Assembly: GCF_907164915.1 (NCBI RefSeq)
Contig: NC_061863.1
Coordinates: 42,939,382 to 43,003,381 of the forward strand
DNA: 64,000 nt
Direction of reading: 5' to 3'
Source of the DNA: Impatiens glandulifera
Taxonomy: Eukaryota > Streptophyta > Magnoliopsida > Ericales > Balsaminaceae
Below are positions 35,803 through 48,264 of this stretch, in pieces (position 1 is the stretch's first letter; each line of letters begins with the position of its first letter). The notes below the pieces were generated by a model. It saw nothing but the letters and a program-made list of their open reading frames with translations, was not told where the DNA came from and did no database searches. The translations under genes were made by a program, and so were the position numbers.

Positions 35803-38476
35803 TCTATATATATATAATGATGCTTAATTTTTAAAATGTCCGGATTGCCGGGTCGAGAGATGTGGTTAATTTGGATATATGTGAGAGTAAATGGATACTT
35901 GGGTCGGATTGTGAGTTGACCCGCCCTTAAACTTAAAACGGTTAAAAATAAAATTAAAAATGCTATAGGTATGGTTTGAACTTGTAACCTAACAAAAACA
36001 AGTACAACCTTTTAACCAACTAGGCTAATAACACTTTATATTTTAAATTCAACCCAAAATTTGATAAACGCGTGACATTTTAACAATATAAGTTCAACTT
36101 TTTAACTAACTAATCTATATATATATAATGATGCTTAATTTTTAAAGTGTCCGAATTGCCGGGTCGAGAGCTGTGGTTAATTTGGATATATGTGATAGTA
36201 AATGGATACTTGGGTCGGATTGTGGGTTGACCCGCCCATAAACTTAAAACGGTTAAAAATAAAATTAAAAATGCTATAGGTATGGTTTGAACTTGCAACC
36301 TAAAAAAACAAGTTCAACCTTTTAACCAACTAGGCTAATAACACTTTATATTTTTAAATTCAACCCAAAATTTGATAAACGCGTGACATTTTAACAATAT
36401 AAGTTCAACTTTATAACTAACTAATCTATATATATATAATGATGCTTAATTTTTAAAGTGTCCAAATTACCGGGTCGAGGGTTGTGGTTAATTTGGATAT
36501 ATGTGAGAGTAAATGGATATTTGGGTCGGATTGTGGGTTGACCCGCCCATAAACTTAAAACGGTTAAAAATAAAATTAAAAATGCTATATGTATGGTTCG
36601 AACTTGCAACCTAACAAAATAAGTACAACCTTTTAACCAATTAGGCTAATACCACTTTTAATTTTAAATTGAACTCAAAACTTGATATACGTGTGACATT
36701 TTAACAATATAAGTTCAACTTTTTAACTAACTAATCTATAAATATATAATGATGTTTAATTTTTAAAGTGTCCGGATTGCCGGGTCGATAGTTGTGGTTA
36801 ATTTGAATATATGTGAGAGTAAATGGATCTTTGGGTCGGAATGTGGGTTGACCCGCCCATAAACTTAAAACGGTTAATAATAAAATTAAAAATGCTATAG
36901 GTATGGTTCGACTTTGCAACCTAACAAAACAAGTACAACCTTTTAACCAACTAGGCTAATAACAATTTATATTTTAAGTTCAACCCAAAATTTGATAAAA
37001 GCGTGACATTTTAACAATATAAGTTCAACTTTTTAACTAACTAATCTATATATATATATAATGATGCTTAATTTTTAAAGTGTCCGGATTGCCGGGTCGA
37101 GAGATGTGGTTAATTTGGATATATGTGAGAGTAAATAGATACTTGGGTCGTATTGTGGGTTGACCCGCCCATAAACTTAAAACGGTTAATAATAAAATTA
37201 AAAATGCTATAGGTATGGTTCGAACTAGCAACCTAACAAAATAAGTACAACCTTTTAACCAACTAGGCTAATAACACTTTATATTTTAAATTCAACCTAA
37301 AATTTGATAAACGTGTGACATTTTAACAATATAAGTTCAACTTTTTAACTAACTAATCTATATATATATAATGATGCTTAATTTTTAAAATGTCGAGAGA
37401 TGTGGTTAATTTGGATATATGTGAGAGTAAATGGATACTTGGGTCGGATTGTGAGTTGACCCGCCCTTAAACTTAAAACGGTTAAAAATAAAATTAAAAA
37501 TGCTATAGGTATGGTTTGAACTTGTAACCTAACAAAATAAGTACAACCTTTTAACCAACTAGGCTAATAACACTTTATATTTGAAATTCAATCCAAAATT
37601 TGATAAACGCGTGACATTTTAACAATATAAGTTAAACTTTTAACTAACTAATCTATATATATATAATGATGCTTAATTTTTAAAGTGTCCGGATTGCCGG
37701 GTCGAGAGCTGTGGTTAATTTGAATGTATGTGATAGTAAATGGATATTTGGGTCGGATTGTGGGTTGACCCGCCCATAAACTTAAAACGATTAAAAATAA
37801 AATTAAAAATGCTATAGGTATGGTTTGAACTTGCAACCTAACAAAACAAGTACAACCTTTTAACCAACTAGGCTAATAACACTTTATATTTTAAATTCAA
37901 CCCAAAATCTGATAAACGCGTGACATTTTAACAATATAAGTTCAAATTTTTAACTAACTAATCTATATATATATATATATAATGATGCTTAATTTTTAAA
38001 GTGTCCGGATTGCTGTGTCGAGAGCTGTGGTTAATTTGGATATATGTGAGAGTAAATGGATATATGGGTCGGATTGTGGGTTGACCCGTCCATAAACTTA
38101 AAACGGTTAAAAATAAAATTAAAAATTCTATAGGTATGGTTTGAACTTGTAACCTAACAAAACAAGTACAACTTTTTAACCCATAGGCTAATAACAGTTT
38201 ATAGTTTAAATTCAACCCAAAATTTGATAAACGCGTGACATTTTAACAATATAAGTTCAACTTTTTAACTAACTAATCTATATATATATAATGATGCTTA
38301 ATTTTTAAAGTGTCCGGATTTCCGGGTTGAGAATTGTGGTTAATTTGGATATATGTGATAGTAAATGGATACTTGGGTCGGATTGTCGGTTGACCCGCCC
38401 ATAAAAATTTTACCGTAATATTTTTTTCACTGTTTTTTATATTATTACTCGTGCAAATGCACGGGATACATGCTAG
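35803..38476 (+). mobile_element. Helitron with nine-unit internal array, copy 1
   Basis: 2674 bp. It starts TCTATATATATA at 35803 after host A and ends CTAG at 38473-38476 before host T. A stem-loop CGTGC-AAAT-GCACG (38450-38463) lies nine bases before CTAG, the classical Helitron 3' end. The uninterrupted target is in the left arm at 19504/19505. Almost the whole body is nine copies of a ~310 bp unit, each beginning with the same TCTATATATA terminus. There is no Rep/helicase gene, so it is non-autonomous. The 61-85 codon frames on the minus strand ('LSLWAGQPTIRP') are repeat artefacts. Confidence 0.9.
36578..36655 (-). ncRNA. tRNA-like Pol III module (one example of the array)
   Basis: On the minus strand: A box TAGCCTAATTGG (36648-36637), B box AGTTCGAACC (36605-36596) about 53 nt from the A-box start as in a tRNA gene, then a run of five T (36582-36578). 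The T arm does not pair well, so this is tRNA-derived rather than a tRNA. Other units carry TAGCCTAGTTGG and AGTTCAAACC. Transcription is inferred, not shown. Confidence 0.5.
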
Positions 38477-38563
38477 TGCCTTCTAATAAACACAATTAGA
38501 TATATGTTGCATTCTAAATTTTTCTATCCTACCATGCAGGATAACAACAACACAAAAACATAA
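38477..38563. other. Helitron 3' flank
   Basis: Host sequence resuming after the Helitron, mirror of 19504-19418. Confidence 0.6.
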
Positions 38564-38635
38564 TGCGTCTGCCGGGAGTCGAACCCGGGTCTATTGCTTG
38601 GAAGGCAATTATCCTAACCGTTGGACTACAAACGC
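38564..38635 (-). tRNA. tRNA-Gly (anticodon UCC)
   Basis: 72 nt on the minus strand: acceptor GCGTTTG with CAGACGC (one G-U pair), D arm with CCAACGGTTAGG, anticodon stem ATTGC/GCAAT around CTTCCAA, T arm CCGGG-TTCGACT-CCCGG, discriminator A. Complete A and B boxes. It delivers glycine to GGA codons. The identical gene recurs at 45619, and the left-arm counterpart at 19377 is truncated. Confidence 0.92.
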
Positions 38636-38893
38636 TTGGTGTGAGTACTCACTGGATCTGAATTTAACTCTACTTAATTTATCACAACCAAACTTGTAAA
38701 GAACAAAGGCCAAAAACCAAAAACAGTACAGAATAAGGTAAATATTATTATTATATGTATCTTGTCTGTCTGTCTTCTGGATAGTGGGTCAAATTTTCGA
38801 ATCCCATGAGCTTTTGTTTTTCATGCCATCTTGTTGACAATTACTTTACCTATCTTCCAAGTTATAGGATGAAGATGAACCACCCTAATTAAA

Positions 38894-38998
38894 CATGTAT
38901 TTAAATGCCCAGTACCTACAATCTGGTTATCATTTGAGAGCATCTTCTCTAAAAATGCTCTGTTTTATGTCATTTATTTATCTCTTATTGATAAACAG
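38894..38998. other. complex junction of the 7 kb tandem duplication
   Basis: Copy 1 stops after CACCCTAATTAAA (38893). Then comes CATGTATTTAAAT, the inverse of the first bases of the next unit (39007-39020), about 18 nt of filler, a 65 bp piece (38925-38989) identical to left-arm 19035-19099 and inverted with respect to the local 45960-46040, then TGATAAACAG, then copy 2. Confidence 0.85.
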
Positions 38999-39339
38999 AA
39001 TAATATTTAAATACATGTACATGCGATTGATGTAGACGATTGTTGAGGGAAGTACCTAAAAAATATCAGTTTAAGGCATTATTATTTAAAAATAAATTTC
39101 AAATGGGCCTTTATCAAATATTTGTTTATGAAAATATTCTTAAAATATTTTGAAGTTGTTTTCTATCTTTTAAGATTTTTAGAAAATGGCTTAGGACTTT
39201 TAATTAAAAAATAATAATTTTTGAAATTAAAAAATCAAACAAACCCTTCAATTCTTTAGTCAATGGCTAAAATCCCTCGGTCTTGGGTTGAGATCACTCG
39301 TTTGGATGCGGGGAACTCTCGGTCAAGGTGTGGAGAGAC

Positions 39340-40136
39340 TAGGGATGGCAACGGGTACCCTACCCGACGGGTAGTGAAGTACCCATCCCCGAACCCGATT
39401 TTCATTTTACTACCCGACCCCGATCCCGAACCCGACGGGTATCTCTACTTCTATACCCATTCCCGATTCGTCGGGTACCCGATCCCCGACGGGTACCCAA
39501 TTACCCGATTAAATTACTTATAAGATTATAAAGTTTGAAAAAAATAAACACAACTTTAATAAATAATTTTAACATTAGTAATATTAAAATATTAAAAATA
39601 AAAATAAAACCATTACTTACCCACCTCATAATTTTTGTAAATTTTGAAGAAGATAAACTAGAGTGGAAAAAAAGTAGAATGAACATTGAAAAAAAAACTA
39701 GAGATTGAATATGAAGAATTATGAGAGAGAGTAATATTTTGTTATTAAAATAAAAATTGAAGTTATGTAGAGAAATATTGTTTTGTGAATATAAAATAAT
39801 TAAAATTTAGTGTAGTGTATTTATGACTATGGTTGGAGTGAAGTGTGGATAATATCAAATTAAATGATGCATATTTATGATACATTTACAATGATGAAAC
39901 ATTTTTGAAAAGTCACACATTAAACTTTAATAAAAAAATCAATAATATTAATATAACCGGGTATCGGATATCGGGTTTGGGTTTCGTACACTCCCCATCC
40001 CCGACCCTGTACCCGACCGTGTACCTTCTCCCTTTCCCCATGCCCGACCCCGACCCCGAACCCAATTTAAAATACCCGAACCCGACTATCGGGTACCCAC
40101 GGGTATCGGGCATACGGGTACCCATTGCCATCTCTA
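39340..40136. mobile_element. hAT MITE, 797 bp, right arm copy 2
   Basis: Same as 32280-33076, with the GGAGAGAC target duplication on both sides. Confidence 0.9.
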
Positions 40137-42861
40137 GGAGAGACCTTAGTCTTGGGCTAGAGATTCTCGATCGGGTGTGGGGAGCTCTCAATCGAGGTGC
40201 GGGAGGCCTCATTCTTGGGCTAGAGGTCCTCGGTCAGGTGAGGGGAGCTCTCGATCGAAGTGCGAGAGGTTCTCGGTCGGGGCTAGAAATCCTCGGTCAG
40301 GTGCGGGTAGATCTCAGTCGAGGTGTAGGAGATTCTCGGTTGGGGATAAAAATCCCTAGTCGAAAACCATATAAGGCTTGTTTTCTCAATCAAAAATCAA
40401 GCCCATGCTAAACATTTCTAGTCAGGTGCAGGGGAGGGAACGATTTTCATGATCAAAATTTGAACCCAAGTTGAGCCCTCGGTCGGACTTCAAGAAAATC
40501 AAACTGCAGGTTTGATGATTTTAAATGGGACCTTAATCCTTCGATCCAAAGGCATGGGGAGTTTTGTCTAATCCCAAAGATCATTTATAACATCATTCTG
40601 ATGTGTTAATCAATTAGGATTATGTTCCATTTAAATCAAACAGTTTTGAAGAACAAACGTGTTTTATTTTTATTTTTAATGTTTAATGAAGTGTAAATAT
40701 CTTGTCAATAGTTTCCTTATATATCATATGTGTAACCCCCAGAAAAACCCTTAAGTTTTGTTCCGCGGAAAAATTGATGTTCGAGAATTTCAACATCGGT
40801 TTACATGTCAGGAATAATTTTTTTTTAAATAAAACTTTTTTTAAAAGATTTCAAATAATTTTTGACAACTTTAAAAATTAATTATAAAAATAATTAATTT
40901 TGTTCAAATTTGAATAATCCAGGGATTTGCATTTAATCAAATGACAATTTATTTTTCCTAGAAATCTATAAAAAAATATTTATTTGAAAATAGAGTCTCC
41001 AATTAATTTTTGAAAATCAATAAAAATGGGATACGTATACAAACGTATTAGCCAAAGTTTCTTGTAATTTGTAGTTTGGTGATACTCGAAAAAGGGCTTT
41101 CACGCTTCATCTTCCGTACCCATTTTAAAAACGATCTCTACTTAAATTTGGCTTTTGAAAATCGGTTTTATAACATTTTATTTTAACCGATTATTCTTCT
41201 GGTCTTAGACATGCATAGGTTTATGCATATTTAAATAATTTTAAATACAATTATTTAAATGCTGGTATTTGTTGCTGATGATAACTTAGGGACGAAAGTA
41301 CCTGAAGAACACTAGTCATTTTAAAGACATTATGATTTAAACAAAAATTCCATACAATCCTTTATCAAAATATTTTTTGTTGAAATATCCCAAAAATATT
41401 TTGAAATCATTTTCTAATTTTTCAGGATTTTGAAAATGAGAACCAAACAGACCTTAGGACCGGTGTCCTAGGCTTTGGGTTCGTTTTCATCGGTCAGGGT
41501 CTGGGACCCTCGGTCGGACCCATCGCTTCGGGCTAAGAAGCCTCAATCGAGGTGCTAAGGACTCTTGGTCCTTGGCTGAGATTATCGGTCGGGGTATAAA
41601 AACCAACGGTCTTGCTAAGGATGTCTTCAAAATGGAAAGCACAACCAATCTAAAAATTAGTAAGAAATTTTAACCAAAAATAAAAGTTGTTGAGCAAATC
41701 CTATCTATTTTTCAAAAGCAAACCATAGGTTGTGAAATGCTTGGAATCAAAAGGATATTACATTCCAACCATGTAGATATAACAATGACAACTAACATAG
41801 AAAATGTAGATATAACAATGAGAAAAATCTACAGCTCCAACAAATTATAAGAGAATTGAACATTTTCTCTAGGGAACCAACCTCGTCTAGTTATAGGAAA
41901 GCTTCTAATTCAGCTAAGTATTCAACATGGATGAAACTAACAACCATTTATTTTTGTATACTTCTTCAAGTAAAAGGTACTATTTGTTTTAAAAAATGAG
42001 AGTTCAAATATTACTTCATGACACAATAACTACTTCACAGCTGTGGCAGGAACAAAATGACCAAGCCTATAGTCCTGTTCAAAGAAAAGATGTGAAGAAT
42101 TCAGGCAAGATAATACAATTAGTCTTGGAAATGACTGAGAAGGATATAATGATAGGATGTTGACCTTGAAATTTATGAACTCGGCTAGTGGAGGGTCAAA
42201 TGTAAGCACCAAATCATCATGTCCTACGTCATAAATCATAACTTGGGTTATTGGATAGAGCATCAGTTTTCATGGTATTTTATGTCATTGAATATGATAC
42301 CATGTACAGAAACTGCAATGCCAGGCTGGTAAGCTGCATAATACTAAGTCAGAATTCAGATCGGCTTAAACCTTTGAAAATCAAAATGTAAGAGTTCATG
42401 TGATTAAGTTTCATAGCCAAGAGGGACATTTTTTGTGTACGCATAATATATTGGTGAAGTAAATCAGAAGAAGTGCCAAGATGATTCAAACATTTCACCT
42501 TCAAAAAGACAGAAATTAGGTAATTTAACCCAAAAGATGTAGGTTCTTTCCAGAATAGAATAGAATTGAATATACATGGTATTAAAGGACACTTCATAGA
42601 AACATTCTTACAGTTTTTTTCATTACCGGGTCATGATAACACAAAAACATAATGTATGATAATTAGTCAGAACGTACTCAATCTTTTCATAATTATATTA
42701 TATATGATACCAATCAATCTAATTCTATAATAGAACGTACTCAATCTTTTCATAATTATATTATATATGATACCAATCAATCTAATTCTATAATGGTAAG
42801 AATATATATAATATCTAATATTCCAACATAGGCAAACAGTGAATCATATCATGAGTTAAAA

Positions 42862-45531
42862 TCTATATATATATAATGATGCTTAATTTTTAAAATGTCC
42901 GGATTGCCGGGTCGAGAGATGTGGTTAATTTGGATATATGTGAGAGTAAATGGATACTTGGGTCGGATTGTGAGTTGACCCGCCCTTAAACTTAAAACGG
43001 TTAAAAATAAAATTAAAAATGCTATAGGTATGGTTTGAACTTGTAACCTAACAAAAACAAGTACAACCTTTTAACCAACTAGGCTAATAACACTTTATAT
43101 TTTAAATTCAACCCAAAATTTGATAAACGCGTGACATTTTAACAATATAAGTTCAACTTTTTAACTAACTAATCTATATATATATAATGATGCTTAATTT
43201 TTAAAGTGTCCGAATTGCCGGGTCGAGAGCTGTGGTTAATTTGGATATATGTGATAGTAAATGGATACTTGGGTCGGATTGTGGGTTGACCCGCCCATAA
43301 ACTTAAAACGGTTAAAAATAAAATTAAAAATGCTATAGGTATGGTTTGAACTTGCAACCTAAAAAAACAAGTTCAACCTTTTAACCAACTAGGCTAATAA
43401 CACTTTATATTTTTAAATTCAACCCAAAATTTGATAAACGCGTGACATTTTAACAATATAAGTTCAACTTTATAACTAACTAATCTATATATATATAATG
43501 ATGCTTAATTTTTAAAGTGTCCAAATTACCGGGTCGAGGGTTGTGGTTAATTTGGATATATGTGAGAGTAAATGGATATTTGGGTCGGATTGTGGGTTGA
43601 CCCGCCCATAAACTTAAAACGGTTAAAAATAAAATTAAAAATGCTATATGTATGGTTCGAACTTGCAACCTAACAAAATAAGTACAACCTTTTAACCAAT
43701 TAGGCTAATACCACTTTTAATTTTAAATTGAACTCAAAACTTGATATACGTGTGACATTTTAACAATATAAGTTCAACTTTTTAACTAACTAATCTATAA
43801 ATATATAATGATGTTTAATTTTTAAAGTGTCCGGATTGCCGGGTCGATAGTTGTGGTTAATTTGAATATATGTGAGAGTAAATGGATCTTTGGGTCGGAA
43901 TGTGGGTTGACCCGCCCATAAACTTAAAACGGTTAATAATAAAATTAAAAATGCTATAGGTATGGTTCGACTTTGCAACCTAACAAACAAGTACAACCTT
44001 TTAACCAACTAGGCTAATAACAATTTATATTTTAAGTTCAACCCAAAATTTGATAAAAGCGTGACATTTTAACAATATAAGTTCAACTTTTTAACTAACT
44101 AATCTATATATATATATAATGATGCTTAATTTTTAAAGTGTCCGGATTGCCGGGTCGAGAGATGTGGTTAATTTGGATATATGTGAGAGTAAATAGATAC
44201 TTGGGTCGTATTGTGGGTTGACCCGCCCATAAACTTAAAACGGTTAATAATAAAATTAAAAATGCTATAGGTATGGTTCGAACTAGCAACCTAACAAAAT
44301 AAGTACAACCTTTTAACCAACTAGGCTAATAACACTTTATATTTTAAATTCAACCTAAAATTTGATAAACGTGTGACATTTTAACAATATAAGTTCAACT
44401 TTTTAACTAACTAATCTATATATATATAATGATGCTTAATTTTTAAAATGTCGAGAGATGTGGTTAATTTGGATATATGTGAGAGTAAATGGATACTTGG
44501 GTCGGATTGTGAGTTGACCCGCCCTTAAACTTAAAACGGTTAAAAATAAAATTAAAAATGCTATAGGTATGGTTTGAACTTGTAACCTAACAAAATAAGT
44601 ACAACCTTTTAACCAACTAGGCTAATAACACTTTATATTTGAAATTCAATCCAAAATTTGATAAACGCGTGACATTTTAACAATATAAGTTAAACTTTTA
44701 ACTAACTAATCTATATATATATAATGATGCTTAATTTTTAAAGTGTCCGGATTGCCGGGTCGAGAGCTGTGGTTAATTTGAATGTATGTGATAGTAAATG
44801 GATATTTGGGTCGGATTGTGGGTTGACCCGCCCATAAACTTAAAACGATTAAAAATAAAATTAAAAATGCTATAGGTATGGTTTGAACTTGCAACCTAAC
44901 AAAACAAGTACAACCTTTTAACCAACTAGGCTAATAACACTTTATATTTTAAATTCAACCCAAAATCTGATAAACGCGTGACATTTTAACAATATAAGTT
45001 CAAATTTTTAACTAACTAATCTATATATATATATATAATGATGCTTAATTTTTAAAGTGTCCGGATTGCTGTGTCGAGAGCTGTGGTTAATTTGGATATA
45101 TGTGAGAGTAAATGGATATATGGGTCGGATTGTGGGTTGACCCGTCCATAAACTTAAAACGGTTAAAAATAAAATTAAAAATTCTATAGGTATGGTTTGA
45201 ACTTGTAACCTAACAAAACAAGTACAACTTTTTAACCCATAGGCTAATAACAGTTTATAGTTTAAATTCAACCCAAAATTTGATAAACGCGTGACATTTT
45301 AACAATATAAGTTCAACTTTTTAACTAACTAATCTATATATATATAATGATGCTTAATTTTTAAAGTGTCCGGATTTCCGGGTTGAGAATTGTGGTTAAT
45401 TTGGATATATGTGATAGTAAATGGATACTTGGGTCGGATTGTCGGTTGACCCGCCCATAAAATTTTACCGTAATATTTTTTTCACTGTTTTTTATATTAT
45501 TACTCGTGCAAATGCACGGGATACATGCTAG
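42862..45531 (+). mobile_element. Helitron with nine-unit internal array, copy 2
   Basis: 2670 bp, starting TC at 42862 and ending CTAG at 45528-45531, with the same hairpin and same target as 35803-38476. It was copied as part of the tandem duplication, not inserted independently. Confidence 0.9.
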
Positions 45532-45618
45532 TGCCTTCTAATAAACACAATTAGATATATGTTGCATTCTAAATTTTTCTATCCTACCATGCAGGATAAC
45601 AACAACACAAAAACATAA

Positions 45619-45690
45619 TGCGTCTGCCGGGAGTCGAACCCGGGTCTATTGCTTGGAAGGCAATTATCCTAACCGTTGGACTACAAACGC
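45619..45690 (-). tRNA. tRNA-Gly (anticodon UCC), second copy
   Basis: Identical to 38564-38635; intact cloverleaf and internal promoter boxes. Confidence 0.92.
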
Positions 45691-46184
45691 TTGGTGTGAG
45701 TACTCACTGGATCTGAATTTAACTCTACTTAATTTATCACAACCAAACTTGTAAAGAACAAAGGCCAAAAACCAAAAACAGTACAGAATAAGGTAAATAT
45801 TATTATTATATGTATCTTGTCTGTCTGTCTTCTGGATAGTGGGTCAAATTTTCGAATCCCATGAGCTTTTGTTTTTCATGCCATCTTGTTGACAATTACT
45901 TTACCTATCTTCCAAGTTATAGGATGAAGATGAACCACCCTAATTAAATTTACAAACCTACCTTTGGAAATGAATAAGAGATAAATAAATGACATAAAAC
46001 AGAGCATTTTTAGAGAAGATGCTCTCAAATGATAACCGTTCAATATTGGAGAGCTTAAAACTGATAGTTCATCGACTGCAGGACGGCATAAACTTGTGCA
46101 CCAAACACTCCTGAACAAGCTGGACTACAGGACGGCTGCCATTGCTCACTCCTTCAACTGAATATTAAAAAATATTTATTTATT
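45691..46184. other. spacer between tRNA genes, mirrored
   Basis: Reverse complement of 19380-18888. The 80-codon frame at 46118-45876 is the mirror of 18954-19196 and is not supported as a gene. Confidence 0.5.
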
Positions 46185-46256
46185 AGGTCCTACCGAGAAT
46201 TGAACTCGGGTTACTGGATTCAGAGTCCAATGTCCTAACCGCTAGACCATAGGACC
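46185..46256 (-). tRNA. tRNA-Gln (anticodon CUG), right copy
   Basis: Exact inverted copy of 18816-18887, with complete cloverleaf. Confidence 0.9.
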
Positions 46257-47253
46257 ATTTTGAATAGCTTATATTTTATTTAATCATTAAATTATTATTT
46301 ATCTAAGCAATTCTAACCAAATATTTACCACCATGTCTTATTTTACAATGATGCCCATCGTTTTTACAAAACACTCATTTAATTTGAAAATAAATGAAGA
46401 TTTGAGAAAGACTTATATCTATGCTAATGATGGTAAACCGTTAAATGAATTTGACAAATTGCAATTTTGTTTCTCGCATACTTGATTGACTCTTTTCGAG
46501 TCTAATTGTTTCCAATGATTTATATATCTCACAAACTTATGCAAAAGGGTAGGGTTTATTTTTTGAAAATCTATTTTATTTTAATTAAAAAAATATTAGT
46601 GTGAAATTCGTGTATACTACGAAAAAAAATTCAAGGTTAACATCACCACAAACTAACACATAACAAATTATTTGAAAAAATCAATCGAAATGAAAAACTT
46701 CAAGCGAACAAAGTAAACCGGGGATCAACGACTCTACTAACACCCATGGCGTCCCTTCTTCGAGCGTAATTGAAAAAAAAAATCCCTTTTCAATGTATCA
46801 TGATTTCCGTACGAGAGAAATGTTATACTTTTTATACGACCACATTAACTAGATTTGAAGATTGAATTGAAGCTAGACTAGGGTTTATGTAAGCCTAAGA
46901 CAATTTTATAGTTAGAATGTTAATTTATTTTTAAGGATAAACTTCACTAAAACCGCATTACAACTTAAAAATGACTTTACATGACACATATAGCAACTTG
47001 TATGTAAGTTACTGGTAATTCTTGTATTTTAATAAGAAAGTAAAGTCTAAGCAGCGACCATAGTTGTGGGATGTCATGTTAGTTCTCCATTAATTCAAAA
47101 AAAAAATTAAAAAAAAAATTAACTCTTATTATTTAAGAAGTATAAGAAATTCAAAACATCTCCGTCAAAGTGACAATTAATATTCTTCACCATCATCATG
47201 AACCCTAACAAAATACTTAGTTGGCTCTACATCAACAAACCTCAAACAAGAAT
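46257..47253. other. spacer, mirrored
   Basis: Reverse complement of 18815-17819. No gene. Confidence 0.5.
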
Positions 47254-47325
47254 AGGTCCTACCAAGAATTGAACTTGGGTTACTGGATTCAGAGTCCAAT
47301 GTCCTAAACAATAAACCATAAGAAC
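47254..47325 (-). pseudogene. decayed tRNA-Gln, uninterrupted
   Basis: Keeps the CTG anticodon loop and T arm, but has a mismatched acceptor stem (GTTCTTA against TAGGACC) and a disrupted D arm ('TTTATTGTTTAGGAC'). Flanks match those of the LINE-split copy, which makes it the empty-site relative. Confidence 0.75.
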
Positions 47326-48199
47326 AATTTGAATACTTAATATTTTATGTCATTATTCACCTATATACATAATATACAATTAATATTCAAAACAATTCTA
47401 ATTAAATATTGACCACAAGTCCAAATTTAAACACTGAAAAGGTCCATAATAATCATTACCTTTATCGAAACAATCATATATCATTTATTTTAATAATTGA
47501 ATATTTGAAGACTTGTATTTATGTTAACGATATTAAGCAGCTAAGTGAAAGGAACAAATCGTAATTTTATTTCTCAAAAACTTATAGAAGACTGGTCGAT
47601 CACTCATCTTCGCGTTCTATGGCGGGTTATTTATATCTATCACAAACTTAGGCAAAATGGTAAAAAAAAATTTGAAAGAGTAACTCCTTTTAGTTAAACG
47701 AGATTACTGTAATACTCGGAAAAATTTAAAATAATTCAGACGTATAGCAACATAAAGGATACCTATGATATGAATAAATCAATCAAAACAAAGATAATTA
47801 TTCAAAATGAAAAACTTCGCTATACACATAAAATATGGGCGAACTAAGTGAACTGGGTCATCGACCCTACTAAGACCCTTTGAAGTCTCTTCTTCGACCA
47901 TAATTGAAAGCTTCCCTATTTCGTGTATCATGATTTCTGCATAAGGGAAATGTTATGTTTTGTATACAATCACTTTAACTAGATTTTAAGGTTAAATTGA
48001 GGATAGAATTGTGTTTATTTTATGCTTAAGACAAATTTTATAGAATTTTGAAGGAAAAACTGCACCAAAACTGCATTACAACTTAAAAATCTATAATGAA
48101 GTATTTTTATTGACATGAAACCATCATTGGATTTACATGATACTTTGCAAACAATCCATCGTCGTCGAGTTTTCTCTCGCTGTCGTTGCTCACTCCTTC
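47326..48199. other. right-arm-specific block, part 1
   Basis: AT-rich, related in diverged form to 46257-46700 (tRNA flank text such as 'CTCGAAAACTTATAGAAG'). An 86-codon frame at 48275-48015 overlaps the tRNA relic and is not supported. Confidence 0.45.
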
Positions 48200-48264
48200 C
48201 GAGAATTAAACTCGGGTTACTGGATTCAGAGTCTAATGTCCTACCTGTTATAGACCATAGGACC
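48200..48264 (-). pseudogene. decayed tRNA-Gln lacking 3' acceptor strand
   Basis: Anticodon CTG and T arm readable. The 3' acceptor bases are deleted: 'CACTCCTTC', which flanks the intact gene at some distance, is joined directly to CGAGAATT. The D arm is altered. Confidence 0.75.

Larger units (their letters stand above)
31939..38893. repeat. 7.06 kb tandem unit, copy 1
   Basis: Almost base-for-base identical to 38999-45948 at an offset of 7060, with only a few one-base indels noted (for example A runs near 33925 and 36925). It carries LTR-like DNA, hAT MITE, Helitron and tRNA-Gly. Confidence 0.92.
38999..45948. repeat. 7.06 kb tandem unit, copy 2
   Basis: Second copy, continuing past CACCCTAATTAAA into normal right-arm sequence at 45949. 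It holds the minisatellite and LTR-like repeats (40145-41700) and the unrecognised frames (42597-42030). Confidence 0.92.

Noticed and set aside
36110..38215. Series of 61-85 codon minus-strand frames sharing 'LSLWAGQPTIRP', and the same at 43169-45271
   Set aside because: They occur once per 310 bp Helitron unit and exist only because the unit is repeated; no initiation context, domain or conservation beyond DNA identity.
35803..38476. Regularly spaced repeats considered as a CRISPR array
   Set aside because: Units are ~310 bp with no short direct repeat/unique spacer pattern, in a eukaryotic genome with tRNA-type and retroelement signatures.
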